Source: Hymenoscyphus infarciens (lineage: Eukaryota > Ascomycota > Leotiomycetes > Helotiales > Helotiaceae). From it: 64,000 nt of DNA. Location: NCBI GenBank assembly GCA_001414345.1, contig LLCB01000045.1, positions 62,001-126,000 on the forward strand, read 5' to 3'. The notes beneath the pieces were generated by a model, which searched no databases, was not told the origin of the DNA, and worked only from the letters and a program-made list of their open reading frames with translations. Below, piece after piece: positions 48,101 through 59,851 of the stretch. The translations under genes were made by a program, and so were the position numbers. Position 1 is the stretch's first letter. Each line of letters opens with the position of its first letter.

Positions 48101-48158
48101 CTTTTGTTTACTGTCGAATATTTGTTTACTGTCGAATGTTTGTTTCTTATCGAAAATT
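48101..48158 (-). repeat. 18-bp motif site B, three tandem units
   Basis: TTTGTTTACTGTCGAATA occurs three times in tandem with small changes. The minus strand reads FDKKQTFDSKQIFDSK, but here it is followed and preceded by stops within a short distance. Confidence 0.75.
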
Positions 48159-48814
48159 CGAAATCAAGCAAATTCATGGTCTGTTGAGATAGATTTCCGG
48201 CATCCGAGAAAAGCTCAGGCTTGTTTCCTGATTCTGTGCAAGACGTTTCGCCGCTATGGGCATTGGAAAAGATGGTCGTTCATTCATCATGGACGTGACC
48301 ACCTCGTTCATCAGTGGGAGTTTTCCTCCTACTTTCCTCTTCATCGTAGAGGATCTTGTTTTATACTTTAGCTTCTACCAGTGAATTTCGTTACGTTGGA
48401 GTTCAGCATCGCGAGGTTTAGGAGTTTGCTAGGATCACATCTCTTGTCGACTTGTAGTGGAAAATCTTGAACTGCTTTCACTAGCGGACTCATCACTTTT
48501 GGGGTTTCTTAAACATCCTTGGGTGGTAGCAGCCAAAGATAAAGAATGCCTATCAGTGATTTAGTGCATAGGTACAACGATTGTGGAGATGGCCTAAGTG
48601 GTTTTACCAGACTGTGGTCGGAACTTGCTAAACACGCTCTAGTCCTCGGACTGCCCCCGATGATGGACTCAGGGTAAAATCTTACAAACTACTTTTTGTT
48701 CCGAACCCCAATAGAAGGCAAGTCAAGTAAATGACAGACTGAAAATATATTCACCTGCTGTATTGTATTGTGTTACTTCTCCGGGGGAAGTCCGAAAGGA
48801 GGCTGTTGAACGTT

Positions 48815-48862
48815 GTTTTTGCTGTCGAAGGTTTCGTTGCTATCGAGAATTCCTTGCTGCTC
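48815..48862 (-). repeat. 18-bp motif site C (FDSK-type)
   Basis: GCTGTCGAAGG and GCTATCGAGAA lie 18 bp apart. The minus strand reads LDSNETFDSK near the end of an open frame of 86 codons (48773-49033). Confidence 0.6.
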
Positions 48863-49995
48863 ACTCGCGTTTCTTCCCTCGTCTGATGCAATTATGATGC
48901 TAGTTTTACATGAACTTGCGAGCGTGCTGTCGGACCCCGCATAGTACTCACGGAATATATACCTCTTCACGACACCTTTAGCTTGATTTCGAGGGCGTTT
49001 CCTTGGACTTTGTATGGAAGATACAACAGGCAAGTGTCATGGCAATATATCAAAGACCAAGAATGAGAAACACCCTGGTTTCCTGACTTTGGAGGAATAA
49101 ATATAGTCAAATCGTTCCCTCGCCTAATTTATCGTTCATACCTCCAAAACAAACACAGCTTTTCTGTTAGGGAGCTCCCTAAGTTGTAGTTGAATAAGTG
49201 ACGATTGCCATTGGTTAAAGGTCTTGTCTGGTATGTAGAGAGTTAATTCTGGTCTATTCGTGTCTTCGAACCTTCGAACCTATAAATGTCCTTGAAGAAT
49301 ATCACCCCCTCGTCAGCTACAGGAGAATTTACTTAGCAAGTTTGTCGGTGGGTATAAATTCCAAGGTCCCTCTGGAGTAAAAATTGTTACAGCCGCAGTT
49401 ATACGAAACATGGTTGACGCAATGAAAATCCGAACGTGCGAGTCAGTTGTATCCAATGTTGGACGTTAAGATGGCATAGCCTTTAAAGCATCCTATTATA
49501 TACCCGACACCTTCTAAGACTTTCTAACTTAGAGTGCCGTTCCCTAAGCTTTTCTCTTAGCTACGAACGTAGTTTCAGAGTTAAGTGATCTCTATAGCTT
49601 ATTTGTTATAATAATATTAAGATTATCATTTTATAAAATTATCTACTGCTTAAGTCTGTTTCACTAGATTTAATTTTTAGATCGAAGTTAGAGCTTACTT
49701 TGTTAGTACTGCGGCCTTGGTAGAAGTACTTTAATTAACTCTTATATGTCTTCTTAATTCCGGCTATAAGCTTTCAGCCGTTTGGTAGATCCAGCTACTT
49801 GGCAAAGTAGAACACCGTCATGCTTCACCTCGCCGCGCGGCCGAGCAGGGCCGTTTGAGCCCGAGGAAGCAGTGGAAGCTCAATTGTATCTTCAAGGTCT
49901 ATAAAGTATAATAGAGCATCATGCCAGTATTGTGATCTGCTACATCCAATGATTCAATGAGGAATTTCAAAATTGACGAAGCGCAGCTTCAACTC

Positions 49996-52037
49996 TTAGA
50001 TGTTCGCATCCTGGTACGGCCATAGCCTTGCGAAGAGTTCCCTTTCCGCCTCATCATCAGCACCCTCAATGAATGAATTCCTGAGCTCGGCTACAGCAGT
50101 ACGTATATGGTCGAATTCAGTTGGGTCCACCATCCCATTTGGAGACAGTCCCCAATTGTCTCGAAAGAGTCTTAATATTTCTCCAACATTGCTCATACTC
50201 TCCTCCTCGGCCGCGTGTAATGCAAGTTCCTGCTCGTTGAAGCTTACTGGACATATATCAGACTCGGGACAAAGGTCCTGCCACTGATCGACGATTGAAA
50301 GCAGTGCACGCCGAAGAAAAAAGACATCACGATCCTCCCAAACATTCACAACAAGGCGTGACGGTTCTGTTCGCACATCGGCATTGTTTAGTTGTAGGGC
50401 AGCCCAGTGTCTTGGATTTTTGCTCTTGGTCTCCGCCTCGTAGTATTTATGACAAAGCTCACTCTTTCGGTCACTGTTAATCTTCGCCTTCTCGCTTTGA
50501 TCAAGGCTGTCATAATCCTTTGGTAGCTCGGATAGTGCCCAACCATCAGCAACTGTCCCTGGATGCTGAAACATCCTCGAGACGCCACATTGGTAAAAGA
50601 AGGGCATAACGGCAGCTGATTGCCAGTCAATTATGCGAGTGATTTGCTTTGATTCGGGGTCGACGAATACATTATCAAGATGGAGGTCTGGATGCCAAAG
50701 AGTTGGCGAGTGTGTATCGTCCGTGCCCAAGGGAGGTACCATAGCTGGAGCGAGTTGTAGATACCGATCTAAGAGATCAAGCACCTCCTCCGGCAACTCG
50801 TGTTCTGTAGAGGATCGATGGTAATTCATACGAGGACGGGCATGCGTTTTGATAAAGCGGATCTCGTTTGTAGCCATAGCTTCTACGAACTCAAGCGGTC
50901 CGTTATCTGCGTAGCGTTAGAACAGGCCAGTTGTAATGTATTAAACGGAAGACTCACATGGTCCTCTATTCATATCCATGCCTGCCCTTTCACCGCGCCA
51001 TAGCCCGCTCGAGACGAGCGGGCCCAACTTAAAACGCTCGAGAACTGACAAGTTCAGTGGCACACTGGTTATTATGGCGTTATCACTGCACATATCCTCT
51101 GGGATGTCATCCCTGAAATAGATGCAGCCGGATTTCACGAACTTCATCGATGCAAGCTGCTGCTCTATCTCCACAATCTGCGATATCATTTCAAGTTTGA
51201 ACTTCATGGGCCATTGATACCAGAGGCTGCCCAGTGGCTTGCCTGGGGCCTTTTCCTCTAGGATGTATTCTGCCCCTACCGAATTGTTTCGATCAGCAGA
51301 CCAGGCAATAACACGAGGAGTGGGAATATTCAATGCATCGCGCAGCTAATAATATGAAAGGTTAGTTTCGGTTCTTAGGCTTAGATGACAGAAGACTTAC
51401 AAATTCGCGAGTGGCTACTTCCGACGCCGTTGTATAATAAGCAGGCCCCGCGATCGGATTTGGGAGCTTTGCAAAGACCTCCGAGCCGTTATCCATCGTG
51501 AGCAGGTAGGCCTTGTTGTTGAGCCCTTCACGGCACTTGAGAACCCTGGTGCCTAAAGTCTGTATCAACCACGAGATTCTTAGATAGCAGATATCGTAGA
51601 GACGTACAATAACGGGCACCCTCACTAGACACCGCTGTAACTGCAGCTTTCAGGAGCTGTTGAAGGTCGAATTTGAGATACCTTTCTGACAGCTGTACAG
51701 ATTCATTGTATCTATGTCAAGTTAGCGTTAACGTATATAGCTTGGAGAATAGGGAACGTCAAACGTGCATCCAGCGATTCCTTGTGTATCTGTAGAGCTC
51801 TTCTTCCTGTATATCTTCCACTGCAAACATTAGGATCCCAAAGAGTGAGGATGCACAATACATACAAGTTCCATTAGGTCTCTCAGCGCTGAGGAGGGGC
51901 ATCGCGCGGTTGGCACTCTGCCTTTCTATTGAAGTCGCAAACGTGGCAACAGTCGACGGTCGACTGTACTGATAAGTAATGTTTCTATTTACAGAGAGCC
52001 AGCGATGCAGCGGATAAGTCCGTGATCCGAGAGGCAT
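49996..52037 (-). CDS. aminoglycoside phosphotransferase-fold protein, AIM9-like, probably mitochondrial
   Basis: Belongs to the APH/choline-kinase superfamily; yeast Aim9 is mitochondrial and its substrate is unknown. Six exons (52037-51866, 51820-51765, 51692-51608, 51552-51401, 51345-50958, 50906-49996) join to 587 aa. The N-terminus MPLGSRTYPLHRWLSVNRN is basic and lacks acids, fitting a mitochondrial presequence. Next come YRYTRNRW, VLKCREGLNNKAYLLTMDNG, then KLPNPIAGPAYYTTASEVAT, the nucleotide-binding lobe. The catalytic loop is LWHPDLHLDNVFVD and the metal-binding motif IIDWQSA. Across intron 5 the family motif NRGPYNGPLEF is restored. Intron 3 is the least certain; its alternative acceptor at 51711 breaks the frame. 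All other splices use clear GT-AG sites. Confidence 0.88.
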
Positions 52038-52288
52038 GCTTCCCGTTAGCTGAGTTGACACAAGTTGTTGTTGTCTCAACTGACCTTCGTGTTGATAATA
52101 GGACGCGGCTCTCGCCCTGGATTGAGATTAGCGTTGCCGGTTCTAATGTGCCCCCTGCCCAATGGAGGAACACTCACGTGTCGTCGCCCCACTAAACCTC
52201 TGGAAGTCGGTGACATATCAACGCTCAACACTTTATATTCGCAATGCCTCAAATTAACGCTGGAAAAGGACGAAAAAGCGGTGTCCTA

Positions 52289-52344
52289 GAGTCCATGAGT
52301 CCATGAGTCTAAGAGTCCAAGAGTCCAAGAGTCCAAGAGTAAAC
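52289..52344 (+). repeat. octamer tandem repeat GAGTCCAA, seven units
   Basis: Seven contiguous 8-bp units: GAGTCCAT twice, GAGTCTAA, GAGTCCAA three times and a last variant GAGTAAAC. It lies between two minus-strand genes. Confidence 0.9.
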
Positions 52345-52654
52345 GTTTGTGTATCACTGCTCTGTGCGGGAAAGGGATTTTCAGGGAACATTGACTTGTC
52401 AAAAGCAATCATCTCTTCAGATCTATTAGCGGAAATGAATTGCTTTGATGTTCTAACTGTTAAACGACTGTGTTTGTACTCTCTCTCCCCCCTTTCTAGT
52501 ATTGTCTGTCATGAGTATGCCTGTGGTGAGTTTGGCTGTGAAAATGTCTGTGCGTCTATAGACAATTAAGAGGGGTGTAAACAATTGGAAACTCAGAACA
52601 ACATCCTAGTCTCCTTATCCACCCCCTTTTAACCTCGTCCGGTCCTCCTCATCT

Positions 52655-53068
52655 TCACTTCTTTCCTTTCTTCTGGTCCTTAGAGGAACCTTCCCCGTTA
52701 TCCTCCTCTTCCCGGAGAGTCTTGTATGCTTGTTCAACCTGAGTTCTGAAGGCCTCCTCGTCGAAATTGGTGCGGTCAAATTGAATCTCCACGATGTTTT
52801 TGTGAGTCCCCGAGTGTGAACCGGAGCCTTTGTTGCCTCTCTTTATGAAATCTTTGACCCCCGAATCCTTCGCCTTGGTATTCGCCTGGACCTTTGCGGT
52901 GGCCCAATCGGGGTAACTGATGTTCTTATGGACATCAATACGAAGGTCGTCGGTCTTGATAACGTTGTCTTTTGTAGTAACATTGTCGGGAAATTCTGCC
53001 GTGAGCTTGCTGATGTTCTTTGAGCTAATCTTGCCGCTCAGCGACTTGAGAGCATCCTTGATGCCCAT
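52655..53068 (-). CDS. hypothetical 137-aa basic protein
   Basis: Single open frame starting MGIKDALKSLSGKISSKN in reasonable ATG context. It is rich in Lys, Asp and Asn, with no Cys, signal peptide or membrane segment. It contains DNVTTKDNVIKTDDLRIDV and VEIQFDRTNFDEEAF and ends in a Lys-rich tail (KDQKKGKK). The sequence is not simple, and base use resembles the neighbouring genes, so it is probably a real gene. No family is recognised. It stands about 640 bp before the large RIP domain. Confidence 0.62.
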   Translation of the reverse strand: MGIKDALKSLSGKISSKNISKLTAEFPDNVTTKDNVIKTDDLRIDVHKNISYPDWATAKVQANTKAKDSGVKDFIKRGNKGSGSHSGTHKNIVEIQFDRTNFDEEAFRTQVEQAYKTLREEEDNGEGSSKDQKKGKK

Positions 53069-53700
53069 GTTTTTCTATATGTGGATTGTGGACTTAGAGG
53101 ATGGACCGTGGAGGAGAGTATGAAGGAGAGCGACTTCAGTGTGGTAGTATGCTTGAAGATGGTTAAGAGTAAATTGTGCAACTGCATGCTTCTTTTGCAG
53201 TCGAAGTACACTTTTCTATCCAACCCGTCTTCTGACTTACGTCTCCCACCCTGTCTTCTGTCTTCACGAACTGCCGAATCGTATCGTGTCCTCTACCGCT
53301 ACTTTTTTAGGAGGTTTTGTTTCAGGGCCTCGAGGGCGGTTACGAACGAACTTCCATGCGCGCACTCTCAGCGCCGGCGGATTTGTTCCAAACACCAACA
53401 CGTTCTGTATTTGGAGGCACAGCAAATGAGATGCACTGCGATTATCCACCCCCTTGCTCGGTCGGGGGTCAGGGTGGTCTCACTTGTAAGTAAGCGCTTG
53501 TAGCAGCACGATCGAAGGCTCGCGCGTTGGGCTTCCTACCAGCAATATGACTTCGCGCAATACAAAACTAGATAACCACACATATATTCGTCGAAAACTT
53601 TCGCGATCCCTTGTAGTGAAGCATTCTCAATCACTTCTTCCTGTGTGCGGGTAAAGTTTGAATGGTTCAAGGAGGTTTCGGAATCGATTATTTAGAGAAC
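53069..53700. other. promoter side of the 137-aa gene, transition zone
   Basis: No supported gene. Composition is normal until about 53.7 kb, where the RIP domain begins. Confidence 0.5.
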
Positions 53701-53857
53701 ACTTGCTGATTAGTAGAGGCCGAGTATCGTAGTAGAGCCGCTATAGCCTTTCTCGTCTAAGTACTTATACTAAGTACATAGCTACAACTCTATAAGAGGT
53801 ATATAACTTCTTAAAATAACACCTTTTTATATTATAAATTAATATAATATATCTTTA

Positions 53858-54299
53858 GAGCCTGTTTAACTCGTATAAATTATTTAAATATATATATATA
53901 TAGATATTTAATAAGAGATCTTAAATAGTAATCTCGTAAAAGTTAGTATATATCTCTACTTATTTCTGAAATTTTTTAGTAATATTTTAGCTCGTAGAGT
54001 ATATCTAGATATATATTTTTTAAGTTTTTAACTTTATAATATAAAACTAGTAGATAGAAAAAGCTATATATAAACTTTTAAAGATTTATATCTCTAGAGA
54101 TCTAAATCTTTTTTTAGTAATATATATTCTTTTTATATATATACTAAGTTATACGAGGTTAAATAAAGGATTTATATTACTTTTAAATATATATACTAAA
54201 TACTAGTATATATATAGAATTAGTATATTTATATATATATATTTTATCTCTTAACTTTTAGTAATATAGATTCTAGATATATACGAGCTAAATAGACTC
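53858..54299. mobile_element. MITE copy 2, TTA target duplication
   Basis: Left terminus GAGCCTGTTTAACTCG; right terminus, reverse complemented, GAGTCTATTTAGCTCGTATA. TTA is present at 53855-53857 and 54300-54302. The element is 442 bp and noncoding. Confidence 0.8.
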
Positions 54300-54852
54300 T
54301 TAAAGACTAGAGATTATAATAATTAAATAATTTTAAAAATTAAAACGTATTATAGTTTAGAAAAGTTATAATTAAATTAAGTTATATATAGACTTCTAAT
54401 AAAGCTAAGTTCTTCTTTAGCGTATACGATATATTAACTTAGTGTTTTATTAGCGAACGTACTAATTTATATAGTTAGTATTAGTATATATATATAGCTT
54501 TATATTTAATAATTCTCTAAATAATCGATTCTGAGTTTTAATATACTATTTTAGATCTAATCTATTTCTCGTTAAAATAGCTATTAACTTAAAATATAAA
54601 GCTATATTTAGGTCTATTCTAGAGTTATAGTCTATAAATAAAATCGTAAAGAATTCTAACTAATATAATTTATAAACGTATAAAGTTATAGTATAATTAT
54701 ATTCTAGATTATAATTCTAACTAGTTAGAAAGTTATACTAAGTAGTAAAGTAGCGACTTCTTTTATAGCTTTTAATTTCATAGAGTAGTTATTAAATACT
54801 AAGAATAATTAGTATTCTATATTATAATATATATATTATAAATTATACTTTA

Positions 54853-55148
54853 GAGTCTATTTAGCTCGTATATATTAGTTATTTTTTAATATATATACTA
54901 CTAAAAATCGAAAAGTATTATATAATATATACTAACGTTTAGCTAGTATATATTATAGTATATACTTTTACTTATACGTCTTTTAAGTATTTAGATTCTT
55001 TTTTCTTATACTACTATTACTACTATAACTACTAGAGTTAATGAAATATATACTAAAATTTATACTAAAATATATCTACGAGCTAAATAATAACTTATAT
55101 TTAAATCTTATATATCTAAATTAAATTATATATATACTAAATAAGCTC
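54853..55148. mobile_element. MITE copy 3, TTA target duplication
   Basis: Left terminus GAGTCTATTTAGCTCGTATA; right terminus, reverse complemented, GAGCTTATTTAGTATATA. TTA flanks at 54850-54852 and 55149-55151. The length is 296 bp. Confidence 0.8.
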
Positions 55149-55257
55149 TTAATTCTATAAAACTTCTTCTTATAATATAATAACCTCTCTATAGAATTAT
55201 AAGTAATAAAACTTACTAAAAAGTTTTTTATAATATATAGATAAATATAAAGCTTTT

Positions 55258-55613
55258 TATAATAGTACGAAATATATACTACTATAGAAGAGGTATATAG
55301 AAGTACGTTGAATAGAATAACTTAAGTAGATACTAAGCTCTAAGACAAAAGAGAAGACTAAACTAAGCCTTTTCTAGCTCTAGAAGAGTAGATAGCTATA
55401 TATAAGAGATTCTAAACTAAATAATATACGTTAGCTAATATAAAAGCCTAAACTCTATAAACGTCGTCTAAAAGTCTAGATAGACAGACGGACGTACGTA
55501 ATCTTTCTAACTTAGATAATATAAAATAATATAGCTAAAAGCTAAATATATAATAGCTAAACCTTATATATATAGTAGGTAACCTCGGCTATTTAGAATA
55601 GTAGACTATTATA
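55258..55613 (+). mobile_element. LTR copy 5 (putative 5' LTR)
   Basis: Runs from TATAATAGTACGAAATATA to CTATTATA. Contains the family's TATA-box-like AGCTATATATAAGAG. Same length as copy 6. Confidence 0.75.
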
Positions 55614-57414
55614 TCTCTCTCTCTTAAAAAAGACTCGTTCTCGAGTCTATCTATCTTATTATTTAGAGCTGAATTGGAATAGTATAAGTGTTATAATATT
55701 ATTATTTTTATTATAAGTAAGATATTATTTCTAAATCGTAGTAATCTAGTTTATAGATACTTATAAAAGAAACTTTGTTTCTAGTTATTCTATAGTAAAG
55801 TATAAGTATCTACGTTCGTATTTGCTAAAAGAGTATAGGTCTAATCTATCTAGGCTATCTTATAGGTTAGAGAAGAGTAAAGTCGGAAAAAGTTTAAAAT
55901 AGAGTTAGATAGTATTCGATTAGAATTATTAAAGATAGTAATATCTTAGCTAAGAGTTTACCTCGAGAGTATACTAATTCGTATTTAATTCGAAAAATTT
56001 AAATAAAAAAAGAACTTCTAGCTTAGTTAGAAGTAAAGAAAGTAAGAATATAAGACTCTTTTCAGAGTTAGTAGAGTTTTAGCTAGTTAAATAAACTAAA
56101 AGTAGTTTATCTATTTATAACTAAATATTATTATATTATCTAAGTAGCTAGAGATAACGAAAGAGACAGTTACTAGTATAATAGTATCTAAGTTCAGATA
56201 TATAGTTATATAAAACTATATTACTATCTTATTCTCTTCTATAGTTTAGCTTAAAACTAGAGTATTATAAGAACTTATTTATCTTCGTTAGTCGACGATC
56301 TACTATTAGATCGTATGAAGTTTAGACTAGATAGAGAGGTATTCTTTTAAACTAAAGTACTAGCTATTTATAACTTAACGTTTTAGTATCTCTTCTTATC
56401 TAAGACTAAAAGATTATTTACTATCTTAGTAAAGTTATAATTCTAGCGTCTCTTAAGTATAGTAGACGTGTTTTAGAGCTAAGATATAATCTTATTCTAT
56501 ATATAGAAAAACTATTCTAATTCTAGTATCTCTCTAAATATAGCGATACTTGAAAAGTAATTTCTAAACTTAGTAAAAGTTTCTTTAATATATACTCTTT
56601 TATTTATAAAGCTTAGAAGGTATTCTAAGTATTCTTATTTTATTACTAGTTAAAAAGTAGGAATCTAAAAGTTTAAGTATATCTTAAAAGTTATAGAAAG
56701 TAAGGTCTAACTCTAATTTAGACTAGTAATAAGATTTAAGATAATCTCTAGCTAGCTTAGATATTATACTCTAAGTAAGAGCTTTATATATTAGAGGTAA
56801 ACTATAGTAATCGATATTTATATAAAGTCTATTATATACTAATATCTTCTATTATTAGTATATAGATGAAATACTATTATTCAAAGGTTTAATCTTTTTA
56901 GTTATCTTACTTTTAAAGGTTTAGAGGGGTTTTAAAGCGGCTTTAGTACTAAGTTATATAGTCTATTAGAAGGTATTAGAGATAGCGGCTCGTAGCTAAA
57001 AGAGGTCTAAAAGCGAAGAAGAGAGGTTTAATAATTAGAGAGAGTTCGAAGGCGAAGCGATTTATTAACTTAGAAGTCCGCTTATTCTTTCTTCTAGCTT
57101 AGCTAGCTAAACTTTTGTCTTTTATTCTTCTATTTCTAAAGCTTATATAACCGTCTATATATTATCTATATTTAAGAAGTCTCGTTTATCTTTATTATTT
57201 CAGGACTTCTTATTCTTTAGCGTATAGTTTCTATTTAGTCGAAGAGTGTCTCTAGAAGGTTATACTACGCCTTATAATAGAACAGAGGTCGACATCTTCT
57301 TATTATCGGTTTTAAAGAGAGAGAGAGAGATAAGAGATAGTTTCAGAAGCCTTCGGAATAACTTTATAGATATAGTCGACTTCTCGAACCTTATATAGTA
57401 ATCTCTATATAGAG

Positions 57415-57678
57415 AGAGTTATTAGAAGCCTCTAGAATACTTAACTTATTCTACTCTTTTTAGTATATTAAAAAGATAATTTTACTAGCTAACTAATAGA
57501 TACTAAACTCTAATATTACTATTTATCTAGAAGAGCTCTAGAATCCTAGCTATTTAAGATATTATTATAACTAATCTAAATCTAGACTAAGTTGAAATTA
57601 AACTAGATATATAACTAATATACTCGAGTATAATATTATAATAAGCTATCTCTAGCGAAGTCGATTTTAGTCTTTTTA
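57415..57678 (+). mobile_element. internal retroelement segment C, copy 2
   Basis: Matches 30140-30404 and 62690-63351 through diverged text, ending in CTCTAGCGAAGTCGATTTTA directly before an LTR, as does copy 1. Confidence 0.6.
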
Positions 57679-58034
57679 TATAATAATATAAAATATATAC
57701 TACTATAGAAGAGATATATAGAAGTATATTTAGTAGAATAATATACGTAGATACTAGGCTCTAATATAGAAGAAAAGACTAAACTAAGCTTTTTCTAACT
57801 CTAGAGAAGTAGATAGCTATATATAAGAGGTCTTAAACTAAATAATATATATTAGCTAATATAAAAGTCTAAACTCTATAAACGTTATCTAAAAGTCTAG
57901 ATAGATAAATAGACGTATATAATCTTTCTAAATTAGATAATATAAAATAATATAGCTGAAAGCTAAATATATAATAGCTAAATCTTATATTTATAGTTAA
58001 TAACCTCGACTATTTAGAATAGTAGACTATTATA
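57679..58034 (+). mobile_element. LTR copy 6 (putative 3' LTR)
   Basis: Begins TATAATAATATAAAATATA, ends CTATTATA, 356 bp, with the same internal order of words as copy 5. Confidence 0.75.
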
Positions 58035-59607
58035 TTTATATTCGTTATTTATATCTATAGTAAAAGTATAATTTATAAAATTATTTATATACTTTTAAAT
58101 CTACTTTAAGTATAATAAATTAACGAATATTTATAAAAGATATATTCTATAGATAAATCTAGCTATATTATATATAGAGTATATTTCTCTTAAAAACTAC
58201 TTCTTACTCGTCTATTATAATTATTATTCTCGATATATAATACTAGCTTTAGAAGCTAAATATACTACTATATTTTTTACTACTATAGTTATAATAATTA
58301 TTAATTCTAATAAAATTTAGAAAGATAAAGTAATAATATATATTAGTAATAGCTTATTAGAATAGTAGAAAATAGTACTAAATATAATAAAAGTATAATT
58401 TTAGAAGTAAAACTTATATCTAAGCTATATCTCTTATTTCTAGTATATATAGTAAGCTCTTTTCTAATATTTATTATAGATATAGTTTACTAGAAATCTA
58501 AGTTTATACTAAATAATCTTTTTAAAGTTTTTATTTCTTTTTATAAGAAATAGACTTTTAAAGAATCTAATTTTATATTAATATAAGTTACTTTTTATCT
58601 ATTCTAATATTAAATATTATATAAACTTCTACTTTATACTATAGAAGATAGATTAAGAGTCGCTAGTTCTTTAATAAACCTTTTTAAATAATAATAAATA
58701 GACGTATTATAGTCTATATAACTATATAAGAGCTATTAAGATAGCTTCTCTTATTATTTACTAGTTACTACTATTACTATTCTAGTACTATCTCTTTTCT
58801 TTATTCTCTTTTTTTTAACTTATTAGAGTTATTATCTTAAAAGTCTTATATAGTATAGAAAAAAAATAGAATATTATATTACTACTTTATTCTAGATTAT
58901 AACTTATATAAATCTTTAATAAAAAATAATTATACTTCTACTTTAACTTTAGCTTTATAATAGCTCTATAATAATAAAACTAGAAATAAACTACTACTAG
59001 ATTCTAATATATAGAAAATATTATAATAGTAGAGATAAGAGATAATATAGAGATCTTTATTAAAACTATTTAATAATATTTTAAAATAATAAGAATTTAT
59101 TAATATATATTAATAAAGCTTTTATTCTAATAGTATTATATACTTTAATTTAAAGCGATCTTAGATAACTTCTAGAGAAGATAAATAAAGATAGTAATAA
59201 AAGAATTATTACTACTATTATTTTTTAAAAGTATTAAAACTTATTATAATATATCTCTTTTTAATAGTATTTCTTATTCTAAAGCTCTTTTTCTAATAGC
59301 TTTTTATATTATTACGTTATATATAAAGTATAAATCAGAGACGTTTAAGTAAATAAGAGAGTATTAAGGTATTAATAGAGTATTAAAAGTTTATTATTTA
59401 ATAAAGATAAGTATAAAAACTTATAAACTAGTATATCTAGAGTCTCTCTTACTTCTAACTCTTCTAAGCTCGAGCTTAGTAGAAGTATATAATAAAAGAT
59501 AATATATCTCTTAGATATACTAGTTATAATTAAGATAAGTATTTACTTATAAAGTAAATAACTTTTATATTAATATTATAAGCTTAATCTTTAAGCTCTT
59601 TAAAAGT

Positions 59608-59652
59608 TATTATTACTACTTTTATTACTACTACTACTACTACTACTATTAC
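59608..59652 (+). repeat. ACT/TAC trinucleotide repeat
   Basis: A run of TAC triplets, seven of them uninterrupted, within the RIP domain. No coding context. Confidence 0.8.
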
Positions 59653-59851
59653 TCTATTTCTGAAAAGTAATAAGTAATAAGAAGATATAGCTAGAGCTAG
59701 TAAGTAATAATAAGAAAATTTTAAAGCTAAGACTTTACTAAAGAAGAAGAAGTCTTAGAGTAATTAAGAGAAGTCTAGAGATCTTTTATATTATCTCTCT
59801 TATAGTCTTATATAGTTTAAGTAAGTTTAATTATACTAATTATTATAATAC

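Larger units (their letters stand above)
46863..49995. other. gene-poor region with scattered 18-bp repeat motifs
   Basis: No complete gene is seen in 3.1 kb. Three places carry an 18-bp repeat with GTCGAA cores (listed separately). Minus-strand open frames at 47401-47673 and 48773-49033 include the repeats and may be remnants of one gene family. From 49.45 to 49.76 kb the sequence is AT-enriched and looks mutated. Confidence 0.45.
55258..58034 (+). mobile_element. possible full-length RIP-mutated LTR retrotransposon
   Basis: Two same-orientation LTR copies of identical length (356 bp, 55258-55613 and 57679-58034) bracket 2065 bp of interior. The interior's right part matches segment C beside other LTRs. 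No coding frame survives, so gag or pol identity cannot be read; the interior is too short for a complete gag-pol, so it may be a nonautonomous or deleted element. Flanks CTTTT and TTTAT do not form a clean duplication. Confidence 0.55.
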
